Below are positions 11,146-23,423 of a stretch of DNA of 64,000 bases, in pieces (within the stretch, counting starts at the first letter, position 1; each line of letters starts with the position of its first letter). The position numbers were made by a program, and so were the translations under genes. Where the stretch lies: the NCBI GenBank assembly GCA_947683425.1, contig CANTUQ010000020.1:5893001-5957000 (forward strand), in the 5' to 3' direction. The notes beneath the pieces were generated by a model. The model made no database searches. It had not been told where the DNA came from and saw only the letters and a list, made by a program, of their open reading frames with translations. Source of the stretch: Excoecaria cochinchinensis (lineage: Eukaryota; Streptophyta; Magnoliopsida; Malpighiales; Euphorbiaceae).

Positions 11146-13272
11146 TTATTTAGACTGATGTCGTCACTCGGCTTTAGTCGGTGTTTGCATCAAATCTCTC
11201 TTTCTGCAAAATAGGGAAACTAAAATATGCAGGAAAAATAGTGAGCATGCAAGTGAAATGCATGAGTCATGTGGGAATGCAGGATAAAAATTCATCTATG
11301 TGGACTTGGAGATGATAGCCGGGCTAGCTGCAATTTGCAATAGGATCGATGACTTTTAAGCTGCTTTTGAGTTTCATGCCCTTTGGGATTGCGAGATTCT
11401 CATCCGGTACCTTTAGTCATTATTTGAAGGTAGTGCGTCCCTTGTGGATTTTCACACTAGCTTTTCTTAGTGGGAAATGCGTCCTTTGTGGATTTTCACA
11501 TAACCCTGTGCCTTATTTTTTTTTGCCTGGAATGGACCCAACCCAATCCAGCGGCTTTTCTCTTTCTTCTTTTTTTTGAAGGACAGACTGCCTGTTTTCA
11601 GGTTTTCACCCTATCCTTTTGCCTAGTTTTTGCTTAGAGCACCAGTTACGGTTTTCACTCTAACGGCTCTTTTTTTTTTTTTAAGATTGCTGAAGTTGTT
11701 GGCAAGAATCTTTAGGGAGTCTTAGGACATGGTTGCATGAGCTTGATTTTGCACATCTGATAACAGGATGAATCGGCTGAAGCATTTGCGTGCTGAGAGT
11801 AGCAGAGGGTAGGCAGATACATGACTTTGATCACACAGGGTACAATACTTAGATCACATCATTGCATAAATGCATGTGTTTCAATTTGATTTCATTAAAC
11901 ATGATCATTATTTTGGCATTGATTTTAAAAAATACAAGACTTTAGCTAATCTCGAGATAGATCTTGAAAGCATCAAACTCCTGTTATCAATCAGCCCTCT
12001 CGGGTTTTATGATTGAAGATTTTCTCTCATCTCTTAATCTTTTTCTTTGAATGCGAATTCTAGATGCAACTTTGGGGACGGGACTTAACTCGAATGCATG
12101 AATGCACTCGTGGCTCCACGCTTTAAGCTCAAGAAACACCATATGCCTCTTCTTACGTACCAAACCTTATTAGAAGGTCATCTTCGCTAATTGGATAAGA
12201 CTGAACCAAGAATCAAAAGGTCTTACTTTGGTTGTAATGTTAGGCTTAGGTAGATGGCTATCAAAGGAGGATCAAGTCGCTAGAGAAAAATGGCCGCAAT
12301 ATTTTCTCGACTGGTGGATGAACCATTCTCAGCTCAGTTGTATATACAAAGGTATTCTTGAATTTGGATTTGATAACATTTTAGCTCATTTAAGATCAGA
12401 TTGACAGTTAAAAAGGTAATCATCAAAACTCGTCAAGTGGTTATTATTTTGAGCTCTACTTTTTTCTTTTTTTTTTTAAGGAGCTCATGTCTTTGGCGCA
12501 TGACTAAAACCCTCTTCCCAAAGTGTAAACTCATCCTTACTAGAGCAATTTTGATAACCCACAAAGAAATTGTTAATTGTTAAAACGTTCATCCATCCCT
12601 GCTAGAGAGGCCACTCTTCTAAGGGGAAGCCAAAATCATTTTAGGCGAGGGGATAGTTTTAACATGTGTAACAACAAAATTGGCACGCATTTAGCATACC
12701 CACATAAAGGCTCAATGGGCAAGCAAGCGATTGTGAAGTAAGGGTAGGAAATGCTCATTTAGAGAGCTATACAAAGAAAATGTTGCCTAAATCATTTTCT
12801 AGGTTCCGTCTTATCTAGGGATCGCTTTGATGGGTAATCAGAAAGGTTCTAGTGCTCTTAGTGAGTTTCCATCCAGTCCCCTAATTGCAACTAGTTTTTT
12901 TTTATTATTTTTAATTTCCCTCTCTACATGAGCTATGTTAGATGCTATCAAAATTTTCTTTGGGTTCCCCAAAGTTTCCGAGATTAACTGCAATCATATT
13001 ATTTGAATTAATGCCAAAGTAAATGTGTTATGATCATGAGAAATGAAATCAATAGAAACATTATACAAATAAGCAAAAATTGTTCTCTTTATTACCAAAA
13101 ATTGTAACATAAAATGTTCTAGAAATAAAAAGAATTTCAGCATCTAAAAGCAATATCACTAGCGGGCCACAAGACACAATCATGTTTGCGGTGGAGGGAC
13201 TGCATTATAACCTGCTTTTTTCTTTTTCTCTCTCTTCTCAGGATCTGCGATCTGATTAGTGTCAATGAGATC
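11146..13272 (-). other. Non-coding spacer in place of pol
   Basis: About 2.1 kb between gag and the tandem repeat, with several poly(T) runs and two copies of a GCGTCC(C/T)TTGTGGATTTTCACA block (11427 and 11477). I find no reverse transcriptase, integrase or other domain in any frame; the ORFs 11349-11579 and 12401-12583 are low-complexity. Confidence 0.6.
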
Positions 13273-14729
13273 CTAGATTTTGTTTCTTAGAATACGGCAA
13301 TGGTCAGTCAAATAGCCGGTGTGCTGGTGGTAAGCGCAGTACTGATCACCTCTATGTCCCGGCTGTCCCTGACTCAAGGCTGGTCTTGGTGGCAATGGCT
13401 GCAACTTGCCTTCCTTCGTTAGTCTCTCCATCACCCAGGATAGAGAGCGGCCTAAGTTGGAGTAGTATCTCTGACCCTGCCCAACTCCAGTAGCTGAGAC
13501 CTCTGCCGTCCTACCGTTTTTGCTGTTGCTGCTCCCGGCACCTCCTGATTTGAATCTCGACTGGTTCCCATAGCCTTTCCCAGCAAAGTTATTTTGGCTT
13601 GCTTTCTTTGCCAGGTAAGCCGCCTCAGCTTCTATAGCGATATCCTTAAGCGACTCCCAGTCCTTGAGCCCCTTAAAACTGAGCAAGTCCCTTAAGTAAG
13701 GGCATGAGTTTCTGATAAACAGCCTAATCTGGTCTGCAATGTCAGGCTTCCTCTTCATCTCCATGACCCTGTTTCTCCATCTTGTAAGGTACTCATGGAA
13801 TGACTCATCATTCTTCTGCTGTAGAAGCTCGAGGTCTTTTAGGGTGACCTCCATCCTAGTGCTGCAGTCATACTGCTTCATAAATTCTTCGGTCAAAAGG
13901 TCCCAATCCTCTTTGGACCTCCTATCCAACCCGTAGTACCAGTCAACTGCCGAGCCCACCAGACTAAGGCAGAAATATTCCACCTTCTGCTTCTTGCTCA
14001 GCCCTATGCCTTTCATGACCAAGGTGTACTGCTTGATGTGGGTGGATGGGTCAGAGGTGCCATCAAATTTCGGCAGCTCGGGCATCTTGAATCCTTGGGG
14101 CAGCAGCTCTTCATCCCCCAGATCTCTGTCCTCTGGGTTGACCCCCTTTCCAGCCTAGAGCATGCGGGTGATAGCTTCGATCTGCTGTCTCATACCTCTT
14201 AAAGCTTCATCCTCTACTCTGGGTGCTCTGGGCCTTGTAGCTTGGTGGACTATCGACACCTCTTCTTCTTCCTCCTCCATCAAGAAATCATCGTTGGGGT
14301 TATGAATCCTTTCCCCTCTTGGCTCGATGGGTGCAGCAGCTCTGTGTTCATTATTAGGTTGGCGAGCAGCAGTTCCAACGAAGGGAGCCTCCCCACCAGC
14401 AGGTGGTTCGGGTTGCCCCCGAGGAGGGGCTGCCTGTGGCTGTAGAGCAGCAGGCGGCTATGGGGCAGCAGGTGGATGGGCAATCCTTTCAGCCATGGCA
14501 CCCATCATGTCTAGCACTCTCCGTTCGAAGTCCTCTAGCCTCCTAGCTAGGTCTCGAGTGGTCAGTGCTCCGGTTTCTTCTGCCATTGGTGGTTCTACAG
14601 AGGCTTCACTAATTGATGAGGATGACTCAGAATCCAAGTCAGACACTAGTTCCGGCAACTCAAAGAGCATATTTGTCCTTACTAGCCGACCGTTGGAACC
14701 TCTAGTCCACTTAGATGAATCTATGATGG
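13273..14729 (-). pseudogene. gag: Retrotransposon Gag, Tat-like
   Basis: The minus-strand frame runs from an acidic, serine-rich N-terminus (around 14670), through a proline/alanine-rich linker, to an open 270-codon stretch (14085-13273). That stretch has the Retrotrans_gag fold signature (LPKFDGTSDPSTHIKQY, then AVDWYYGL, then FMKQYDC) and a C-terminal zinc-knuckle-like CAYHQHTGYLTDHC, a variant seen in Tat-type Gag. Gag would form the particle shell. Two in-frame stops break the N-terminal part (near 14460 and 14157), so the open part begins after them. No protease follows. Confidence 0.8.
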
Positions 14730-15516
14730 CTGAAAAAAATTAGATTGTTAGGATGATGCATGAATGACATATACAATGCATGATAGTGAGTTATGCAACA
14801 TTTACAATCACATGCAAGCAAGTAAATCCTTCAAACCTTATTACTCCCACACACGAGGTAATGCGGTCTCTTTCCTAGGTGGGCTTAATCCATGGGTTAG
14901 CGGGGAACCCAATGGATGCGTATGGTGCTCGGTGGAAAACCGGCATCATAACATCTCTTATCTAATGTGCAAGCACATGGGTTATGATCGTTATGTATTT
15001 AGGCAATCCCAATAAGTCATCTGGGCCTATCGGGGCATGAAAGCCTTTGATTAGGTGACCAATCAGATTATTTGGGTTTGTCCAATACAAAATAATCCAT
15101 ATAGCAAGCAAGGTATTACGGTTCATATCACCTAAGGGAAGTATCTATTTCCATTACATGAGCTTTGGTCATGGGGTGGTGTTACTTTAGGGCTACCCAA
15201 GCATGATCCCTGCCGACGGGTCTAGCTAATCACGAGCGTAACGACCGATCGGGTCACCATTTAATATACCATGATGGTACGAGGCTTGGGCTGGTGATTA
15301 TCCTTAACACTTCCCTAAATTGAGTGAAAATAGGGTCGTGCTTCGGGAATGCACCGGGGCTAAAAGAGGGACCAAACTAGCGTAGATCTAAGGCTCTAAT
15401 GAGATGCAATGCAGTTTTGAAAGAAGATGAAATTTTTAAATTAAAACTCAATTATGATTTTTAATCAAGGTACTTTCGAATCGAAATCTCGAGTATGTCC
15501 CCAGTGGAGTTGCCAC
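14730..15516 (-). other. 5' leader with possible splice acceptor and primer-binding region
   Basis: Non-coding sequence between the 5' LTR and gag. On the minus strand a branch-point-like CCTAAC, a T-run and CAG (ending at 14730) precede the gag frame, as in a plant 3' splice site. Next to the LTR the minus strand reads GTGGCAACTCCACTGGGGAC (15516 downward), the expected primer-binding position. I do not assign the tRNA. Confidence 0.5.
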
Positions 15517-18356
15517 TGTGACGCGCGCCGGATCCCCGCGGTAGCCCCTATGACCGCCCGCACGTGGGCGATCGGGCAATTGTGGGTCCGTTGACAGCTT
15601 GCAATAAATCGTAAGTGCGTCTATGTTGGGAAACAAGGAGGTTTCATGGAGTCGCCACCCAATAGAACATTGGGAAAGTTTCTCTTGCCTCGGAGAGCCT
15701 AAGACTGCGCTTAGTATCCATTTTGGGCCAGCCAAAGGGGGAAGGTAAACCTCTCGCCCTAAGGAGCCTAGGATTAACGCTAAAGTCTCGTGACACAAGA
15801 GGTGTCTTGGAGGGTAAACCTCTAGCCTCTTGAGCCCAAAGACCAGTGCTGGTTCGGGACTTCTCATTTATTTATACCTTGATTAATATTATAATTAAGT
15901 TTTGAATTCATTGTTTCATCAACTTTCCACACAATGCAATTTAAATTAAAGGCGCAATTATTCATATCAAAAGCGGTAAATGTAAGCAAAATCCAAAATA
16001 AAGCATTCAAAAATAAATTACAATAACACTAGGAGCGGAATACAACTCCCATTTATAAAAGTGAAATACATGCATAAAACGGGTTATTCATTAATAGTGA
16101 GAACATTGGTCCTCGCATGCATGCTTGTTATGAAACAGTTTTGATGTGATGATTTATTTGGGTATGAAAAACTAGGACATCGGTCCCCTCTTATTTAGAA
16201 AAAATGTCAAGTTAATTAATAGAAACGTTTTTGTGATTTTCTTTTTAGCGTGCCTAAATAAAGAATTTTACAAGAAAATTATATGGCAAAATTAAATAAA
16301 ATATTACAAATAAAGAAAATAAATGTATGAACCAAACGAGCCTTTTTGGACCTCCCGATGTGCTCGCAAAAACGCCCAAGCGAAAAAATGAGTTTAGACA
16401 TAAAAATAAAATACAAATAAAATAATGTTAGTAATTAAATCAATTAAACCAATTAAACATACAAAATAATGAATAATAAATTAAAATAAGATGATATGAA
16501 AAGAATGATAAAGGAATCAAAATGTTAACAAACCAAAATAAATGAGAAACATGCATTATGTATGACAAATGATTAAATGATGTGATGAAAATAAAATAAA
16601 ACATGTTAATTAATTAGTACATGAAAATATGAACATGATAACAATGATGATGAAGATAAACGAATCAAAGAATATATAAAATGATAAAGAAAAGAATAAT
16701 AAATGAAAACAATTAAAGAATGATGAAAACAATTAAATGAACAATATGATTAATTAAATATGTTCACAAATGATATAAACCATTTACATGGCAAAAAGAT
16801 CAATTAAAATGAATTTATTAATTACATGTTAAAAATAATGATGAATTAAAGTGAAATAAATTAATTGCATGTTAAAAATAATAAACAATCAATATTTATA
16901 TGAATAAAAATCATATATAAACAAATTAAATAAAACAAATCTGAAATAAATAAAATAAAACAATAAAATAAAATATACATAAATAAATTAGATATGAACC
17001 AAAAGAAATAATAAGAACAAGCCCAGAATGTTTACCCTCAGAGTTTCGGATTCGATGAAGGTAAAAGATGATCGATTTCTTTGTTTGATGATTCACAATA
17101 TTAGAGTGAAATATGATGAAAATGTTGGAATTTTATTCCAAGAAACATGAAAAAAATGATCAAAAATTGTTTAAGAACAAATAATTGATACCTTTGCCTA
17201 AAGAAATGATTTTGGTCAAAAAAAAGTTTTTTATTGATTAAAATAAAGAAAAATGATTTCAATAACAATCAATCACTTTGTTCATGTCAAAAAAATTGAT
17301 TGAAGTTTTAATTTAGAAAATCAAATAAAAATTAGATTTTGATGACAAACAATTATTTTATTTGTCTCAAAATCAATTTTTTATCAAAAAGAGATTCAAA
17401 ACAAAATCAATGAAAAGGTTTTATTGAACACAAAATAAAAGATTAAAAAACAATTTTGAAAATAAATAATTATTCTATTTGTCTCAAAAATTAAATCAAA
17501 CAACAAAACTTCCTCTAAAAATATGTTTAGAAGAAATTATGTTGGAAAAAGAATGAAACATTTGATTTTTCTTTTTGATTTTTGGTTGGGGAATAAATCT
17601 GGAATTTTAGTGGAAGAAGAAGAAGAAGATGAAGAGAAAAAACCCTAAAAAATTCCCCAAAAGAATCCCACTTTAGGTTTTCATCTTCTTCTTTTTATAG
17701 GAAGAAAATAGGAAAAATAAATAATTAAAGGGATAAAATTTAATCAAATCAGATATTAACCATTTTAAATTTTAAAAATGGAAAAAATCCCATAAAAACT
17801 TGAAAAAAGGGATAAAAAACTGATTTTTAGGTCAAAAAATCGGAAAAAAGAAGTAATCAGACCCTATAGCGAAGCTCAGAAGTAGGGACGCCCGTCGCTA
17901 TAGAGGGGCGGGCGTCGGAGCGGTAACCAGGCGGCCTTCCGCGCGCTGGCGCTCGCGCACCGGCGCTCAGCGTGCGCGATGCTGCGCGCGCCTTTAGCGA
18001 CGCGCAGCATCAGCGTTGCCTTTACGCCCACAGCGCGATGGGCGCCTGGGCGCCTAGGCGCCTGCGAGTTGGGCGCACACGCGCCTGCGAGCTGGGCGCG
18101 AGCGCGCTGCCGCCGCGCCCGACACTCGCGATCTAACTTTTTTTTTATTTTATTTTAAATTGACTAAAAACACTATAATTTTAAGCCCCCATTTTTCAAA
18201 ATTAATTTTTTAAATATTTTTTATTATTTTCTAATTTTTCACTCTAAAATGCAAATTTGACGAGAAAACCATCACTTTTAACCTTTTAAGCCTGTGAAGG
18301 CAATTATCATCATTGGGTAACTTCGATCTAGGCTTACTCAGGACTCGGTGTCTACA
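15517..18356 (-). repeat. 5' LTR of the Tat-like element
   Basis: 2,840 bp, TGTGACGCGCGCC to GGTGTCTACA. It has the same layout as 7761-10559. The ORF at 15448-15867 is the counterpart of the chance frame in the other LTR. Confidence 0.88.
17870..18140 (-). repeat. CpG-rich palindromic block in the 5' LTR
   Basis: The counterpart of 10100-10345, but with an extra run of GGGCGCCTGGGCGCC-type repeats and a GCGAG(T/C)TGGGCGC duplication (about 18030-18110). It lacks a CCGTGCGGCGCT duplication present in the other LTR. Confidence 0.7.
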
Positions 18357-18699
18357 GTATTGAACCGTACCGAACTGTTCTGTACTGAATTGGACCGAAA
18401 TAACCGATATTTATTAATTATTATATATAATATTAGTAATTTATATATAAATATTATTTATAATTTCTATTATATCGTTATTATATAAATTTAACTTCAT
18501 AATTATTTGTATTTTTTTGAAACTTCTATAATTATTTGTATTAAATATTTTAATGTATGAAATTAATATAATAAATAGTTAATAAATTAAAATAAATATT
18601 TTGATTATTAATAAGATAAATTTAATTATCATATCTATATGAATGTGCAATTAAAATAACTTGTGTTTAATTTAATTTACGTTTAGTGTTACTTAACTA

Positions 18700-19960
18700 C
18701 TACATAATTTTTCATTTTTTACAAATATTTATATACACACACAAACATAATTATTATATCAATGAAATTTTACTAATTAATGTAATTATATGAGTATATA
18801 ATCATCTTACCAATTAATTTCATTTACTTTTAATATCACTCAACTAGTATTTATCTATTGTAAGTTAATAATTTAATTATGTATAATTTAATTTTACTAA
18901 TTAATATAACTATATAAGTATATAATCACCTTACTAATTAATTTCATTTATTTTTAATATCACTCAACTAGTACTCATATATATTTTTTGTGCAATACCT
19001 ATACGAATAATTAAGCATATAAATTAATAATATAATTATATATAATAATTATTATATATAATGAAATTTACCAATTTAATTCATGTAATTATATAAATAT
19101 ATAATCATCTTACCAATTAATTTCATTTTTTTTAGTATCACTCAACTAATATTTATTTATTTTGGCACAGTACATATATGAGTAATTGAGTTGTAATTTA
19201 ATAATTTAATTATATATAATTAAATTTTACTAATTCGTATTTAATTTAATTTAACTTTAATATCACTCAACCACTAATTTTTTTTTTACAAATATTTATA
19301 TACACAATCACTTTACCAATTAATTTTATTTACTTTTAATGCTACTTTTACATTCACCCTTATAGTTATTAACTATAATATTAATTAATAATCTTTTAAC
19401 TATTAAGCAAAATTTAGTGAAATTGAGTATAATAACTGAGCCAAAATAATATATATGGATAGATTCTAACCATATAATCAGCCAATGCTGTATATATAAT
19501 TACCTTATTAATTAATTTCATTTATATTTAGTATCACTCAATTAGTAATTATCTATTTTGACACAATATATATTTGAATAATTGATTTATTTTAATAATG
19601 TAATTATATATAATTGAATAATTTATTATATAATCATTTTATCAATTAATTTCATTTGATTCTAGTGTCACTCGACTAATACTCATCTATTTCTATCACA
19701 ATACCTATATAAATATGTAAATTAAAAATAAAATTATTTATAATTATTTATAATAAAATTTTAATTTCTTTTATTTTTAGCCTTAATCAACTAATACTCA
19801 TATGCATTTAGCAATAATATTTATGTGAGTAATTGGAAATATATTTTAATAATATAATTATATACAATTATTATATTAATAAAATTTTATTAATGAATAT
19901 ATAATATAATTATATATGTGTATAATTATCTTATTAATTAAATATTTTTTAGAGCAAATT
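18700..19960. repeat. Diverged tandem repeats inside the hAT element
   Basis: A unit containing ACCAATTAATTTCATTTA and TATCACTCAACTAGTA recurs about seven times (near 18805, 18930, 19110, 19310, 19500, 19640 and, weaker, 19770), at spacings of 125-200 bp. The copies are AT-rich and well diverged, so the array is old. No ORF of note. Confidence 0.75.
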
Positions 19961-21141
19961 AAGAATAAAATTTGAAAAATTTTAGTATAAATATTTTTTA
20001 TTTTAAGTTTTGGAGGGAATTGAAATATTTGGGGGGAATCTAATGTGGAGGAGTTGGGTTTTCGGTATTTAGAGCGAGTTGAACGGACTAATCGTTATTA
20101 ATTATTGTTTTTGTTATAACTTTTGATACATGTGTCCGTTTGCTTATTATTATATATTTTCGGAAAGCTCATTTCAAGCCGGTCGACTTTTCCAAAACTT
20201 AGTCTCCCGTAAGAGCTCATTTCATGCCTCAAAAATAACGTTTGAGCTTCCGTTTTTCAATTTGAGGTTTTAGGGGTATTATTGTAATTTTTTTTTATTT
20301 TTTCATATAAATTGTTTGTGACCTTAGTTTGGAGGGGACTTTTCAACTTAGAATAAAATTCTTTCGTTTTGAGGTATTTTTGCTGTGTCAGAATCCGACC
20401 GATTTTATATTTTATTATATATATATATATAAGAGAATAAATTAAAAAAAAACCTAAATTGTGCCTGTCTCTTTCTTTTCTGTCTCGAAATCATGTTAAG
20501 CCCCATAATTTTTTTTATTTTTTCCGTTGGTTTTAGCTTATACTTGTATTTCCTTTTTCTCGTCGCTTCCACTGTCATTTTCACGGATACATCTAAAAGT
20601 AAGGATAAGTCACACACAATTTTTGGTTTTGTGGTATTCGTTAATAGTACGTCATTAGTTAGTTAAAAATTTGATCAATAGGCTTGTACATAAGCTTTAA
20701 TTAGGATGATCATTAGGGATGAATTACCAATTAATTTTATTAAATATTAGGATTTTAGGAAATTTATTTAAGTAATTTATCTCGAATTTAAAATTTTATC
20801 TAGAGTGACTATTGTTAAAATATATTTTTCTTTTTTCATAAAGGAGAGGGATAAATTGAAATATTTTCTTAAAATTGAATGCAAAATTGTATGTACTTGT
20901 TGAAATATTTTAATCATATTTGTATTTATTATTGTGTATATTTATATTATAAATTTTTTAAAATATTGAATTATCCGAAATACCGTATTGTATTACCTTA
21001 TTTTGTTTTGTACCGAAAGAATCGAATAACCAAACTGAACTGTACTGAAAATTATAAGAACCGTACTGAACTGTACCGAAATTTAAATAAAATACGAAGA
21101 TTTGTAAAGAACCGAATTGGACCGAACTGTGTACACCCCTA
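19961..21141. other. AT-rich 3' part of the hAT element
   Basis: No gene. It includes a short (TA)n run at 20414-20430 and ends in GTTCGGT-type subterminal motifs before the terminal inverted repeat. The ORFs 20405-20617 and 20879-21142 are AT-rich chance frames. Confidence 0.6.
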
Positions 21142-21855
21142 GGGTGAATAGTATCCAAAAATGGGTAAGTTAATTAATAGAGTTTTAGTTAATTTTTTAT
21201 GCATGATTTTAGTATAATTTCATGCATTAATGAATAAAAATGCATGAAATTGAATTTTTATGTATTTTTATAATGATAAAGAAGATCAGTTAAAGAAGAA
21301 AGAGAAAGGAAAAGAGAAAGAAATGAAGAATTGATATGGAATTAAATTTTTTGAGAGTATAATTTGAAGGATTGGCATCAATTTAAGTATGTGTTAATTT
21401 CATTGTTTTTAATAAATTGTGTATTATATAATTTAGGGTTCTTAAGAAAAATTTGGGGGTTTATGAAAATTATGTTATAATTGTTAAATTGAGGACTAAA
21501 TAAGATGTACAGTATGTTTAAATTAATATTGGAGGTAGAAGTTGCTAATTCCTACACTTACATTGATTATGCTTGAATTTGAGAAATTTATAAGCACATT
21601 ATTTTAATTAGTTGATATAATTAAATATGCTTGGATATTATAAAACTTAAATTGAAGATATTAGTTAATTAAAAAAAGGATTCATGATGCGGCCGAATAG
21701 GCCTTGGTTAGGATTTAAAGGAATCTTTTATATATTTATGTTTAATTGGTTTCAATTAATACGTTTTAGACATGAATTTGAGGAAATTGAATGTGAATGT
21801 CACTTTGGGATGCTTTGTCCGAAATTGGATGGATTGAATGCTTATTTAATGTTAA

Positions 21856-21857
21856 TG

Positions 21858-21922
<65 letters not shown>

Positions 21923-21960
21923 AATAAATAAATAAAATAAAATAAAATAAAATAAAATAA
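21856..21960. repeat. Microsatellite (ATA)n then (AAAT/AAAAT)n
   Basis: About 18 ATA/AAT units, then AAATA units, then AAAAT units, within the chromovirus 5' LTR. The ORF 21684-21923 ends in a polyisoleucine read-through of this repeat. Confidence 0.95.
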
Positions 21961-22642
21961 ATAAGAAATTGAGAAATGAATTTAACTTTATGTGCAGAGA
22001 AAAGGTAATGTGATTATGTTCATAAATTGTAATTAAAGTTAGTTATGTATGCCCTTAGTATAAATAGAAAGGCATTGAATAAATAGGATAAGGTTGTCAT
22101 GCCATTTAGTGAGTTAGCAGTACTGCATCATGACATGTGTTACCGGACTGAATGGCTCCAAGAGCTCAGTTCTGGTGTATAATATGTTAATTATGTTATA
22201 GACTGAATGGCTCCGAGAGCTCAGTCCTCGAAAGATGAAAATTAAAAATAGAGTAATGATAAATGTAAATGGACAGAATGGTTCCGAGAACTCGGTCTCA
22301 TATTTAAAATCTCGCTTATCTGTCCTGATGCAATTTTTCTTTATTTTACTTGGGGCAAATGCAAATACAAATACAAAAGAAATATAAAATAAATACATGC
22401 ATAATTAACAATTTAATAACTTCAATTGGAAGAAGTAATTAGTTAAAAGATTTATTAACTCTCATGTAATTTGATAGGAGTTAATATAATTATTTATATG
22501 AATAAATTTTGTAAATTAATTTTAATGCCTATTTATGTTTGAAAATATATGAATATATTTATATTTGAAAAATATTATGTGTTAGGCTTGCTATGTTTAA
22601 ATGAATTAAGATAGTTGAAAAATGGAATTGCTTGAACACCAT

Positions 22643-22657
22643 TAAGCTTATAGCTTA
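22643..22657 (+). promoter_or_regulatory. Conserved U5 hairpin
   Basis: TAAGCT and AGCTTA form a perfect 6-bp stem with loop TAT, 612 bases before the LTR 3' end. It corresponds to the TAAGCG/CGCTTA hairpin of the minus-strand LTRs; the sixth pair is U-A here, where others have G-C, C-G or A-U. Confidence 0.6.
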
Positions 22658-23269
22658 GCGCATAGGTTTTTTGTTTTTTTTTTTTTTTTTCGTGTGTAGG
22701 TTTTAAGGAAAGTTAGAAGAAAGCTAGTGGATCTACTTCAAAGTCTCGAGTGACAAAGAGCGCAGCAAAGGACTTTGAGGTGGGAAATTAAGTATTATAT
22801 ATTTTGTTTTTGATTATGGCATGTACTCACATAAGTGTAGAACTTATAGAATGATATTGTGAATTGTAATTCGAAGGTATATATTTAAAGTTCATAAAAT
22901 GAGTATATGAGAATCTGTAAATTTAAGGGAGCTAAGTACATGTAAATATAATATAATTGTGCTTGATTATATCTGGAAGTTGATTAAGATGAGCTGAAAT
23001 GAAAACGAGGATGTGCAAAATATTTTATGGAAGGAGTTTTTTATGGAGAAGGATGGTAGGGTAAAGTAAAATTGAAGTGTACTTAAGTTTTCTTGCAAGA
23101 GGTTTTAAACAAATATACAGGAAACTCTGCTAAAATTTTTATAAAGTGAATACTATTTGCTAGAAAAATAAGGTTTTAAATAGAAAATTTTATAGTATGT
23201 AATTTTATGAACTTAAGAATATGTGTAATATTCTATATCCGGTTCTATTATCGAGTATGGGGTGTTATA

Positions 23270-23290
23270 TTTAGTAGTATCAGAGCTCGA
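23270..23290 (+). promoter_or_regulatory. Primer-binding site (tRNA-Met type, mutated)
   Basis: TTTAGTAGTATCAGAGCTCG directly follows the LTR. The GTATCAGAGC core matches the initiator tRNA-Met site used by chromoviruses. Confidence 0.7.
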
Positions 23291-23423
23291 TTTAGGCAGT
23301 TCTAGATCTATAATTAAGTAAATAAAGGAAAAGTAATTTATGTACATGCCAAATAAAAGTTATATGAGAATATGTTGCGACTCTAATGTTGATCCACTTT
23401 TTCTATATATTATAGATTGAAGA

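Larger units (their letters stand above)
7761..18356 (-). mobile_element. Gag-only LTR retrotransposon, Tat-like
   Basis: A complete 10,596-bp insertion flanked by GTATT (7756-7760 and 18357-18361). The LTRs run TGTGACGCGCGCC to GTGTCTACA on the plus strand; gag and the polypurine tract show the element is on the minus strand. The internal region (10560-15516) holds a gag-like gene next to the 5' LTR and a polypurine tract next to the 3' LTR, but no protease, reverse transcriptase, RNase H or integrase. It is therefore non-autonomous (the structural class called TR-GAG). The CxxH-type knuckle in gag points to the Tat side of the non-chromovirus Ty3/gypsy elements. Confidence 0.85.
7587..21141. 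mobile_element. Non-autonomous hAT-type DNA transposon
   Basis: Terminal inverted repeats TAGGGGTGTACAC(G/A)GTTC (one mismatch) lie at 7587 and, inverted, at 21141. They are flanked by a perfect 8-bp duplication GGGTGAAT (7579-7586 and 21142-21149). The 8-bp duplication and TAGGGGTG ends are diagnostic of hAT. Subterminal ACCGAAC/GTTCGGT-type motifs recur at both ends (7610-7745; 18360-18410; 21010-21130), as expected of transposase-binding sites. Without the LTR element inside, it is about 2.95 kb of AT-rich DNA with no transposase ORF, so it would have moved in trans. Confidence 0.88.
6916..23269 (+). repeat. 5' LTR of the chromovirus, split by the hAT element
   Basis: Begins TGTAATGCCCC at 6916 and ends GGGGTGTTATA at 23269, next to a primer-binding site. 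Without the hAT element and its 8-bp duplication it is about 2.8 kb, in line with the other LTRs here. It contains three decayed copies of a CTGAATGGCTCC(A/G)AGAGCTC motif at 22146-22300, a microsatellite and the U5 hairpin at 22643. Confidence 0.75.

Noticed and set aside
18357..21141. A hAT transposase gene in the hAT element
   Set aside because: No frame longer than about 90 codons and no transposase wording; the region is AT-rich repeat.
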